From Flavobacteriaceae bacterium (GTDB lineage: Bacteria; Bacteroidota; Bacteroidia; Flavobacteriales; Flavobacteriaceae), in NCBI GenBank assembly GCA_947464335.1, contig CANHWG010000015.1, positions 1 to 46,885 on the forward strand: DNA of 46,885 nt. Direction: 5' to 3'. The translations under genes were made by a program, and so were the position numbers. Positions 34,087-41,468 of the stretch are shown here, in pieces (positions within the stretch are counted from its first letter, which is position 1; each line of letters begins with the position of its first letter). The notes under the pieces are model-generated. The model was not told the origin of the DNA. It saw only the letters and a program-made list of their open reading frames with translations, and made no database searches.

Positions 34087-34575
34087 TTAGTTTTTGATAT
34101 AAACACCTTCTGCTGTAAAAGCATAAGTAACTTCTGGTTTAGTAATCTTTGCTATTTCGATGGCTGATTTTCCTGCATCTTTAGCATAATGTCTCAACGA
34201 TTCAACCGATTCAATATCTACAAATGCTTTTCCTTTCACGATAGCTAAGCTGTTATCGGCATTTAAGGGCACAAAAAAACTGTAGTCTTTAAACTTAACA
34301 AAAGAATTATCATCTCCGGCCAATTCCATCTTCATCCAACATCCTTTCTTTTTGCAAACGGATTTGATATTTGATTCAAATTGAACCACAAGAGTATCTC
34401 CTTTTTTTAGTTTTTTATATTTTTTCAACATTTCTGATTTATTATAGACACGGTCTACTTTAAATTTCTCGCCAAAAGAGGCATAATCATTAGTGTTGAT
34501 AGTTGTTTTTTTCTGACCAATAACGGTTGTACCAAGTAATAAGAATAGTATTACTACAAAATTTAATTTTTTCAT
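34087..34575 (-). CDS. DUF4920 domain protein, exported
   Basis: About 162 residues. A signal peptide (MKKLNFVVILFLLLGTTVIGQ) is followed by DUF4920 features: YASFGEKFKVDRV, the two-Cys segment SVCKKKGCWMKMEL and FKDYSFFVPLNADN. The CKKKGCWM pair could bind a metal or form a disulfide; function unknown. Co-directional with the heme lipoprotein gene seven bases downstream. The ATG at 34575 is preferred over the one at 34617, which would add residues before the signal peptide. Confidence 0.85.
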   Translation of the reverse strand: MKKLNFVVILFLLLGTTVIGQKKTTINTNDYASFGEKFKVDRVYNKSEMLKKYKKLKKGDTLVVQFESNIKSVCKKKGCWMKMELAGDDNSFVKFKDYSFFVPLNADNSLAIVKGKAFVDIESVESLRHYAKDAGKSAIEIAKITKPEVTYAFTAEGVYIKN

Positions 34576-34805
34576 GAGAATAATTTTTATGTTTTGCGAA
34601 GATAAATAGATTAACAAAAACTTAGGTCTTAATAAGTAATTAATTTAAGCAACAATTAAGGATTTAATTACTATAGCCTCAAATTTATACTATTTTAAAA
34701 AAAGTTTTCAAATTTACTTTCGGATGCAAAATGCAAACATATTTTTATTAGTTTTACAAAAAAACTAACAACACACCTGTAATTTTCAGAAAACAACACG
34801 TAATC

Positions 34806-34820
34806 CTCTGTTTAACAGAG
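34806..34820. promoter_or_regulatory. 15-base inverted repeat upstream of ilvE
   Basis: CTCTGTT-T-AACAGAG, perfect 7-base arms around one base, centred 47 bases before the ilvE ATG in a 281-base spacer. Too short a loop for a terminator; a regulator site is the simplest reading. Confidence 0.35.
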
Positions 34821-34856
34821 TTTTAAACTGTTTTATGGATCAAATATAATTTTTAA

Positions 34857-35924
34857 ATGATGCAAAATAACACCTCCGAAATCGATATAGTAAGAGCTAA
34901 TTCTACTAAAATTAACGAAGTCGATTTTGATAATCTTGCTTTCGGAAATGTATTTACAGATCATATGTTGGTTTGCGATTTCAAAGAAGGTAAATGGGGA
35001 AAACCAATTATCAAACCCTACGAACATTTTATGATTGATCCCTCGGCGAAAGTATTTCATTATGGTCAAGCCATTTTTGAAGGTATGAAAGCTTATAAAG
35101 ATGACAACAATGACGTTTGGCTTTTCAGACCCGAACAAAACCTTGATCGTTTTAACAAATCGGCTGTAAGAATGGCAATGCCTGAAATTACGGAAGAAAT
35201 ATTTATTGGCGGTATTAAAGCCATTGTCGATTTAGAAAGAGAATGGGTAAAAAAAGGTTTAGGTAATACTTTGTATATACGTCCATTTATGATTGCTATT
35301 GGTTCAGGTGTTATTGCACAACCCTCAACACAATATCGATTTATGATTATACTTTCACCTGCACGTTCTTACTATTCAGGCGAAGTTAAAGTTATCGTTG
35401 CAGAACATTTCAGTAGAGCTGCCAATGGCGGAATTGGGGCAGCTAAAGCAGCCGGAAATTATTCGGCACAATTCTACCCGCAAAAATTAGCTCAAGAAAA
35501 AGGGTTTCAACAAATTATTTGGACCGATGATGCCACACATACTAAGCTAGAAGAAGCTGGAACCATGAATGTATTCTTCAGGATTAACGACACCATTTAT
35601 ACTGCACCAACGAGTGAGCGAATATTGGATGGTGTAACCCGTAAAAGTTTGATTGATTTAGCTAAAAGAGATGGAATTAAAGTGGAAGAACGTTCCGTTT
35701 TGGTGGATGAAATTATAAGTGGTGCCAAAGACGGAAGTTTAAAAGAAATTTTTGGAGCAGGAACTGCAGCAGTAGTTAGTCCAATAGTTGGATTTCAATA
35801 CCAAGAGCACTATTATGAATTGCCCAAAATAGAAAACTCAATGGCACTACAATTAAAAGAAAAACTGACTAAAATTCAATATAAGTTGGCCGATGACACT
35901 TTTGGTTGGACGGTTAAGGTATAG
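34857..35924 (+). CDS. ilvE: Branched-chain amino acid aminotransferase
   Basis: The 355-residue fold-type IV PLP enzyme transaminates Val/Leu/Ile. Visible: KVFHYGQAIFEGMKAY, RPEQNLDRFN, YIRPFMIAIG, the PLP Lys in GIGAAKAAGNYSAQ (Lys197), EEAGTMNVFF and FGAGTAAVVSPI. Length and motifs match the eukaryote-like long BCAT group. It is monocistronic with a terminator 32 bases downstream. Confidence 0.95.
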   Translation: MMQNNTSEIDIVRANSTKINEVDFDNLAFGNVFTDHMLVCDFKEGKWGKPIIKPYEHFMIDPSAKVFHYGQAIFEGMKAYKDDNNDVWLFRPEQNLDRFNKSAVRMAMPEITEEIFIGGIKAIVDLEREWVKKGLGNTLYIRPFMIAIGSGVIAQPSTQYRFMIILSPARSYYSGEVKVIVAEHFSRAANGGIGAAKAAGNYSAQFYPQKLAQEKGFQQIIWTDDATHTKLEEAGTMNVFFRINDTIYTAPTSERILDGVTRKSLIDLAKRDGIKVEERSVLVDEIISGAKDGSLKEIFGAGTAAVVSPIVGFQYQEHYYELPKIENSMALQLKEKLTKIQYKLADDTFGWTVKV

Positions 35925-35955
35925 ATTATAGAATAAGTCAAAGTTTATAGTTATT

Positions 35956-35983
35956 AAACTTCGGGAAAACCCGGAGTTTTTTT
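35956..35983 (+). terminator. Terminator after ilvE
   Basis: AAACTTCGGG (35956-35965), AAAA loop, CCCGGAGTTT (35970-35979) with one G-U pair, then T run. Confidence 0.9.
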
Positions 35984-36009
35984 GTTAGCAATAAAAAAAA
36001 TCTTATTTA

Positions 36010-36017
36010 TAAATTTG
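36010..36017 (+). promoter_or_regulatory. Candidate -7 box of the surface lipoprotein gene
   Basis: TAAATTTG matches TAnnTTTG 55 bases before the ATG. The nearest TTG (35982-35984) is 25 bases upstream, slightly long, and falls in the terminator T-tract of ilvE. Confidence 0.35.
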
Positions 36018-36072
36018 TCTTTAAAACTATTTTTCCATATTTGCTCCTTACTATAAACCAATAAATAAACAA

Positions 36073-36861
36073 ATGAAAATCAAAACAATTAAATTATTTT
36101 TACTAGCCTTAGTATTTGGCTGGCTTGCTATTTCGTGTGCGGCTAGCAGCGATGACGACACAAATGCAGACACCACATGTGATCAGATGGCTACTTTGAA
36201 TGCCCATCCGTTTACAGCAGTCACTTTAGGTGACAACATCGAACTTACTGTAGATCAATTAGACGGGGTAAACTATTACTGGTATGGGCCAGGTGGCTTT
36301 GAGTCTTTTAGCGAGACTGCTTTTGTGACTAGCAATGCTAGTATTTCCCACAGGGGAACTTATTATTGCACCATTTCACGAGATGGTTGTACTGACCGTG
36401 TTGTAAGTGTTGATGTTGATGTAAATTTTCCGCAGGGAACTCCGTCGTGTACTCTTACTAACAATACAGCTCAATTTAGTGGATCCGTTATCTTAGGTAA
36501 TCAGACTTTTGGGTTTATGACCTGGGGGCCAGCCGCTGTTGGAGACAATTATGAAATTATTGCTAACGGAACTAATGGCGACATGTCTATGTATATGTCA
36601 CCTTACTGGAAAACTCATGATTTGGAAGACGGAATATACCATACGACTTCAGATAACAGCCCTGATTATGATGCTTATGACGAAATATACCTTAGTAATG
36701 TTAATGGAAGTATACTTTGGCGTGCGTTACCAAACCAAACAATTTATGTTAGCCATGTTGGGACCAAAAGAAGAATATCATTTTGTGGTGTAAATTTCAC
36801 AGGAAGTAATGGTGGACCAAGCTATACTACAACTGTAAAAGCACAGCTTACACAACCGTAA
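36073..36861 (+). CDS. Probable surface-exposed lipoprotein with Ig-like domain
   Basis: The 262-residue protein has a lipoprotein signal ending WLAISC (Cys22), followed by AASSDDDTN. Acidic residues close after the Cys resemble the Bacteroidota lipoprotein export signal that sends lipoproteins to the cell surface. Residues 45-115 look Ig-like (LGDNIELTV, YYWYGPGGF, GTYYCTISRDGC). The C-terminal half (FSGSVILGNQTFGFMTWGP and later) is beta-rich with no family recognised. Flanked by terminators on both sides, so transcribed alone. Confidence 0.72.
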   Translation: MKIKTIKLFLLALVFGWLAISCAASSDDDTNADTTCDQMATLNAHPFTAVTLGDNIELTVDQLDGVNYYWYGPGGFESFSETAFVTSNASISHRGTYYCTISRDGCTDRVVSVDVDVNFPQGTPSCTLTNNTAQFSGSVILGNQTFGFMTWGPAAVGDNYEIIANGTNGDMSMYMSPYWKTHDLEDGIYHTTSDNSPDYDAYDEIYLSNVNGSILWRALPNQTIYVSHVGTKRRISFCGVNFTGSNGGPSYTTTVKAQLTQP

Positions 36862-36890
36862 TTTGAGTTAACAGTAAATAAATTATAAGA

Positions 36891-36920
36891 AAAAACTTCG
36901 GGTTTACCCGAAGTTTTTTT
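36891..36920. terminator. Terminator after the surface lipoprotein gene
   Basis: AAAAACTTCGGG (36891-36902), TTTA loop, exact complement at 36907-36918, with T on the plus side and A before it, so it can work for the convergent MazG-like gene too. The core is the same as in the ilvE terminator. Confidence 0.92.
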
Positions 36921-36933
36921 ATGATATAAATCT

Positions 36934-37317
36934 TTATCTTAATATTTCCTCAAAACTCGGTTTAAAATAGTTTGGACCTTTAAGCACTTTTCCATCTTCA
37001 CGATAAATAGGGTTTCCATCTTCGCCAAGTTTACTCATATTGGAGCGTTGAATTTCATCAAACACTTCTTCGATTTTGTGTTGCAAACCATGTTCTAAAA
37101 TAGTGCCACACAAAATATAAAGCATGTCACCTAAGGCATCGGCTATTTCGACTAAATCGTCATTCTGAACAGCTTCGAGGTATTCTTCGTTTTCTTCTTT
37201 CATTAAATTAAATCGAAGTAAATTTTTTGATCCTCCTAAATCACCTTTCATTTCGTGACTTACACCTAATCCAAAAGCGGTATGAAATTCTTTTACTGCG
37301 TTGATTTGTTTTTGCAT
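36934..37317 (-). CDS. MazG-like nucleoside triphosphate pyrophosphohydrolase
   Basis: The 127-residue all-alpha protein carries the metal-binding pattern EExxE...ExxD: KEENEEYLEAV (Glu41, Glu42, Glu45) and VEIADALGDMLYI (Glu58, Asp61). Such enzymes hydrolyse (d)NTPs or phosphoribosyl-ATP to the monophosphate and pyrophosphate. The conserved tail LGEDGNPIYREDGKVLKGPN is found in the stand-alone bacterial group. Substrate not deducible; house-cleaning is likely. Confidence 0.85.
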   Translation of the reverse strand: MQKQINAVKEFHTAFGLGVSHEMKGDLGGSKNLLRFNLMKEENEEYLEAVQNDDLVEIADALGDMLYILCGTILEHGLQHKIEEVFDEIQRSNMSKLGEDGNPIYREDGKVLKGPNYFKPSFEEILR

Positions 37318-37336
37318 TATATACTAAAATTTATTG

Positions 37337-37368
37337 TTGATGCAAATTACAACTTTACAATACATTTG
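37337..37368 (+). promoter_or_regulatory. Promoter of the 62-residue membrane protein gene
   Basis: TTG (37337-37339), 21 bases, TACATTTG (37361-37368), 28 bases before the ATG at 37396. Confidence 0.6.
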
Positions 37369-37395
37369 AGTAAATTTGTTGAAAATTTGAAATAA

Positions 37396-37584
37396 ATGTT
37401 CACAACTGGTCAATGGATTTTTGCTGCACTGTTTTTTGTGGCTTTTGTAATAGCTGCTTATTTTGCTTATGGCAAAGACAAAACACTTCATCAAAAAGTA
37501 TACAATGGAAGTTATAAAATTCTAATTGGATTTATTGTTTTTATTATGATACTTTTTATAATAAAAATATTTTTAAAACACTAA
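37396..37584 (+). CDS. Small membrane protein, two transmembrane helices
   Basis: The 62-residue protein has two hydrophobic helices (about 7-26 and 41-60) separated by a basic loop (GKDKTLHQKVYNGSYK), so both ends probably face outward. No family function recognised. A consensus promoter precedes it and the SRPBCC gene follows after 51 bases. Confidence 0.75.
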   Translation: MFTTGQWIFAALFFVAFVIAAYFAYGKDKTLHQKVYNGSYKILIGFIVFIMILFIIKIFLKH

Positions 37585-37635
37585 TACAATAATTGCATTA
37601 CTGTTCCTCCAACTTTGTAAAACCAAAAATAGATT

Positions 37636-38748
37636 ATGAGAATTTTAAAATATATTTTCTTGCTTCTTCTTTTAGCATTAGTTGGAACTACAGTTTATGT
37701 TGCCACTCAAAAAGGGGATTTTAAGGTAACCAAGAGCAGTATAATTAAAACTCCAAGAAGCACTGTTTTTAATTATGTAAATGATTATAAAAATTGGGAA
37801 ACATTTGGTTCTTGGATGAATAAAGACAATGAACTTAAATTTGATTATACTTCAAAAACAATAGGTTCTGGAGCCAAATTTTCATGGATAAGTAATTCGG
37901 GCGAAGGAGATATTAAAACATTTTATGTAAAAGAAAATGATAGTATTGCTCAAAAACTAAATTTTGAAGAAACCTCAGCAACACTTTCATGGAAATTTAA
38001 AGACACGATTGGTGGAACCAAAGTAACGGTTCATAGCAAAGGTAAAATGGATTTAATGACTAAAATTCATACCTTTTTTAAAGGTGGTATACATTCCATT
38101 ATCGAAGATGCTTTTGAGAAAAGTTTGCGCAATCTAGATAAGACATTGAATTATGAAATGAAAACCTATTCTATAAAAGTAAATGGAATTGAGCAACGAA
38201 ATTCAGGTTTTTGCCTAAAGCAAACCCTTTCATGTCGTATGAAAAGCGTTGATAAAAACATCAAGATTTTGATGACAAGAATGGTTCATTTTTCAAAGAA
38301 GAATAAAATTGCATTGGCTGGCAAACCATTTGTCATGTATGATAGATATGATATGCCAAATGATATTGCGACCATTTCCGTTTGCATTCCGGTAAGTCAG
38401 CAAATTTTCATTTCGCCTGAGAGTGATGTTTCTTCTGGAGAAATTGTTGCATTTACTTGTTTAAAATCAACATTGGTTGGAGATTATTCACATAGTAAAG
38501 AAGCATGGGCTAAAGCTCAGAAATATATTGCAGATAATGGTTTAAAACAAAACTATGCAGGTAATATAACAGAAGTTTATATAAAAACCATAGACGACAT
38601 CAAGCAACCGTCTAAATGGATTACAGAGATTTACATTCCGGTTTTCCCAAAAGTGGAGGTTTCAAACCCTTCAATTTCAGATGCATCACCTACCACTCAA
38701 ACTATTGAAGCGCCTACAATATCTGTAACACCTAAAGAAACTGAATAA
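37636..38748 (+). CDS. Membrane-anchored SRPBCC / GyrI-like protein
   Basis: The 370-residue protein has an N-terminal hydrophobic segment (residues 4-23). Next is a START/SRPBCC ligand-binding fold (about 33-160: IIKTPRSTVFNYVNDYKNWE, SYATLSWK-like strands) and a second domain resembling the AraC/GyrI effector-binding fold (about 170-335: VGDYSHSKEAWAKAQKYI, TEIYIPV). A Ser/Pro/Thr-rich tail ends the protein. Basic residues before the first helix predict the domains on the periplasmic side. A hydrophobic ligand is likely but unknown. It precedes the ECF sigma operon by 57 bases. Confidence 0.75.
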   Translation: MRILKYIFLLLLLALVGTTVYVATQKGDFKVTKSSIIKTPRSTVFNYVNDYKNWETFGSWMNKDNELKFDYTSKTIGSGAKFSWISNSGEGDIKTFYVKENDSIAQKLNFEETSATLSWKFKDTIGGTKVTVHSKGKMDLMTKIHTFFKGGIHSIIEDAFEKSLRNLDKTLNYEMKTYSIKVNGIEQRNSGFCLKQTLSCRMKSVDKNIKILMTRMVHFSKKNKIALAGKPFVMYDRYDMPNDIATISVCIPVSQQIFISPESDVSSGEIVAFTCLKSTLVGDYSHSKEAWAKAQKYIADNGLKQNYAGNITEVYIKTIDDIKQPSKWITEIYIPVFPKVEVSNPSISDASPTTQTIEAPTISVTPKETE

Positions 38749-38805
38749 TTATATTCACGATTAAACCTTTTCAGTTAACTTTATTCCAAACGCTAAATTT
38801 TCAAA

Positions 38806-39348
38806 TTGCAAGACGAAAAGGAATTCATCAAGGAATTATTAAATCCGAAAACGCAGAATATTGCGTTTCAAAAACTTCTGCGAGAATACCAACGTCCTTT
38901 GTACAACCATATTCGAAATATAGTCTTAAATCATGATGATACAGATGATGTGTTACAAAACACCTTTATTAAAGTATTTAGGTATTTGAAAGATTTTAAA
39001 GGTGATAGTAAATTATTTTCTTGGATGTATAGAATTGCCACCAATGAAGCCATAACCTTTATCAATCAAAAAGCAAAAAAAAATGGCATCACAAGTGTAG
39101 CGCTACAAACTAGATTAGTCGATAATTTGAAAGCGGATGTCTATTTTGATGGTAATGAAATTCAAATTAAGCTGCAAAAGGCAGTTGCAAGCTTACCAGA
39201 AAAACAACAATTAGTGTTTAAAATGAAATATTACGAGGAATTAAAATACGAAGAAATATCAGAAGTTTTAGGAACATCAGTAGGCGCTTTGAAAGCTTCT
39301 TATCATCATGCCGTTAAGAAAATTGAAGATTTTGTCAAAAAAAATTAA
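38806..39348 (+). CDS. ECF-type RNA polymerase sigma factor
   Basis: The 180-residue sigma-70 family protein has region 2 (LLREYQRPLYNHIRNIVLNH, DDTDDVLQNTFIKVFRYL, FSWMYRIATNEAITFIN) and region 4 (LPEKQQLVFKMKYYEELKYE, then EISEVLGTSVGALKASYHHA). It has no regions 1 or 3, so it is ECF. The start is TTG at 38806; TAA is in frame at 38794 and the first ATG is beyond region 2. The next two genes encode a one-helix membrane protein and a Spy-like sensor, the usual flavobacterial set. Confidence 0.92.
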   Translation: MQDEKEFIKELLNPKTQNIAFQKLLREYQRPLYNHIRNIVLNHDDTDDVLQNTFIKVFRYLKDFKGDSKLFSWMYRIATNEAITFINQKAKKNGITSVALQTRLVDNLKADVYFDGNEIQIKLQKAVASLPEKQQLVFKMKYYEELKYEEISEVLGTSVGALKASYHHAVKKIEDFVKKN

Positions 39349-39378
39349 ACTATTATATACTACTTTTGTCTAACGACT

Positions 39379-39792
39379 ATGAAAGATTTTAAATTAGAAA
39401 ACGAACCTAAAATTACCCCTGGATTTACCATTCCGGAAGGTTATTTTAATTCTTTCTCAGAGAAAGTTTTAACACAATTATCAAAAGAAGAATCGAAAGT
39501 GATAACGATTCCTAATACTAAAATGAAATGGTATTTTGCTGTAGCGGCAATTTTAATTCTAATGTTGGCGATTCCAATCTATACTAATTTATCAACTCAA
39601 CCAGACGAAATTGATACTGTTACTTTAGAGAATTATATTGCGTATCATGCTGCAATTTCCGAAGATGAAATCGTTGATTTATTAAATCAAGAAGATTTAG
39701 ACCGACTAAAAGTAGAACTCAATATTGATGACATTTATATTGAAGATATTTTAAAATCAAACACAAATTTAGAAGACTATTTAATAAACTAA
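39379..39792 (+). CDS. Single-pass membrane protein, probable anti-sigma factor
   Basis: The 137-residue protein has a cytoplasmic N-terminus of about 48 residues (KITPGFTIPEGYFNSFSEKV), one transmembrane helix (about 50-68) and an acidic periplasmic tail. Location directly after the ECF sigma gene argues for sigma binding by the N-terminus; I see no zinc motif (no HxxxCxxC), so it is not a ZAS-type anti-sigma factor. A TACTTTTG box at 39361-39368 is very close to the ATG and may be coincidental. Confidence 0.72.
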   Translation: MKDFKLENEPKITPGFTIPEGYFNSFSEKVLTQLSKEESKVITIPNTKMKWYFAVAAILILMLAIPIYTNLSTQPDEIDTVTLENYIAYHAAISEDEIVDLLNQEDLDRLKVELNIDDIYIEDILKSNTNLEDYLIN

Positions 39793-39796
39793 TTTT

Positions 39797-40258
39797 ATGA
39801 AAACCAATAATATACTTTCGCTATTTATAGTGTTTATTTCATTGAATGCCATTGCGCAAGACGGTCCATTTATCCGTAAAAAGAAAGAACAAATTAAATC
39901 GTTAAAAGTTGCTTTTATTACAAATGAATTGTCTTTAACTTCTGATGAAGCTGCTAAGTTTTGGCCTTTATATAATGCCTATGAAGACAAACAACAAGAT
40001 ATTAAAAAGCAAAAACTTAAAAGTTATTTAGATAGAATGGATGATGATTCCATTGATAAATTATCCGATAAAGAAGCAGCTAATTTGTTAACTCAAATGG
40101 AAAGTAGCGAGGACGATTTATACCAAGCTAAAAAGAAATTTGTAGCCAGTTTAAAAGGAGTCATTTCTCCTCTAAAAATATTGAAACTAAAAAAAGCAGA
40201 AGAAAATTTTAACAGAAAATTATTGCAACAATATCGCGATAGAAAACTTGGTAAATAA
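39797..40258 (+). CDS. Spy/CpxP-like periplasmic sensor of the ECF system
   Basis: The 153-residue protein has a signal peptide (MKTNNILSLFIVFISLNAIAQ) and a helical mature part with FITNELSLTSDEAAKFWPLY, like the LTxxQ-type helical hairpins of Spy/CpxP. Flavobacterial homologues are annotated as sensor of ECF-type sigma factor. It starts four bases after the membrane protein gene. The inferred role is to report envelope protein stress to the sigma/anti-sigma pair. Confidence 0.78.
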   Translation: MKTNNILSLFIVFISLNAIAQDGPFIRKKKEQIKSLKVAFITNELSLTSDEAAKFWPLYNAYEDKQQDIKKQKLKSYLDRMDDDSIDKLSDKEAANLLTQMESSEDDLYQAKKKFVASLKGVISPLKILKLKKAEENFNRKLLQQYRDRKLGK

Positions 40259-40281
40259 TAAAGAAAAATTAAAGGCACTCT

Positions 40282-41334
40282 TTATTTATTGAAGTCTATT
40301 CGGATTATTTTATCTTTCCCGGCAGCGAATGCCGTATTCTTATTAAGAAATCGAATTGTATAAAGACTTTTATCTGTTAGTATTTGTTTCCAAGAATTGC
40401 CGCTATCTGAAGAAAAATAAAATCCCGAAAGTCCAACAGCTACCAATTGCTTTCCTTTGGATTGAGGTACAAATTGTATACACGAAGCATACCCAAAACC
40501 AGAATTATCCGCGATCAACTTCCATGATTTTCCGCCATCAAAAGTCATCGCTTTATTTTGTGTATTCTGATTAGGAACTTCATAATTACCACCCCCTATA
40601 ACTCCTATTTTAGCATTATAAAAATCGGCAGTAAAGATTCCGGTCATCGCTTGTCCCTGAACAATTGGAGTATCATAAACTTCCCATATTTTACCTTTAT
40701 CTGGAGAATAAAAAACTCTTGCTTTTTTTCCACCAGAAACTACCCAAGTTTTATTTCCTTTTATACAAATATTGGTATTGCTTGCAGAAAAAGCGGCTTC
40801 TCCATCATCCACTTTAGGTAAAGATGCACACTTGGTTTTATTCCAAGTTTTACCACCGTCACGTGTAATTAAAATAGAAAGACAATCTTCCGTTGGATCT
40901 CCAATAGCAATTCCTTCGTTTTCATTCCAAAAGTTCATGCTATCATAAAAAACTTTTTCATTATATTCTTCGTAAACTTTTTGAAAACTAAAATCTGATT
41001 TTTTAAGTTTATATATTTTTGTAGGATTTCCAATAGTAGCTATAAATACAGAATTTGAAGTTTGTGCAATAGATCTAAACTCTAGTTTTTCATCTGTTTT
41101 AGCAATGGTTTTTTGAAAATGCTCTAGCGCTTTAAAATCATAATACCCTACTCTACTTCTATCACCTGCATACCATACCTTATTTTTATCAATAAGTAAT
41201 GCTCTGATGCTAATCTTATCATTTAAAATAGTGTCTACAGCAACTGTTTTAAATGGAAAATCGGAAGATGACGAAACTGATTTACAACAAATGCAAATCA
41301 TAAAAACTAAAAAAGCGACAACTATTTTTTTCAT
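40282..41334 (-). CDS. BNR/Asp-box (YCF48-like) beta-propeller lipoprotein
   Basis: The 350-residue protein has a lipoprotein-type signal (VAFLVFMICICC). The rest is a beta-propeller with at least four Asp-box repeats of the form S/TxDxGxxW: ITRDGGKTWNKT, YSPDKGKIWEVY, MTFDGGKSWKLI, FSSDSGNSWKQI. Such proteins are often labelled oxidoreductase or sialidase-like without proof. No catalytic sialidase Arg triad is evident, so the function is open. It converges with the ECF operon. Confidence 0.82.
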   Translation of the reverse strand: MKKIVVAFLVFMICICCKSVSSSSDFPFKTVAVDTILNDKISIRALLIDKNKVWYAGDRSRVGYYDFKALEHFQKTIAKTDEKLEFRSIAQTSNSVFIATIGNPTKIYKLKKSDFSFQKVYEEYNEKVFYDSMNFWNENEGIAIGDPTEDCLSILITRDGGKTWNKTKCASLPKVDDGEAAFSASNTNICIKGNKTWVVSGGKKARVFYSPDKGKIWEVYDTPIVQGQAMTGIFTADFYNAKIGVIGGGNYEVPNQNTQNKAMTFDGGKSWKLIADNSGFGYASCIQFVPQSKGKQLVAVGLSGFYFSSDSGNSWKQILTDKSLYTIRFLNKNTAFAAGKDKIIRIDFNK

Positions 41335-41468
41335 AGAAATAGAATAATCTGTAGCAAAAATACACTATTTTACTTTGCTAAAATGTGATTAAAAACTATC
41401 GAGAAAAGTTATGGCACAGTAATTGAATTGCAAGAAAGAAAATAATCCATTACTAAAAATCTATACTT

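Noticed and set aside
40356..40821. Two ORFs (72 and 87 codons) opposite the BNR-repeat lipoprotein gene
   Set aside because: Both are antisense shadows of a gene with clear Asp-box repeats.
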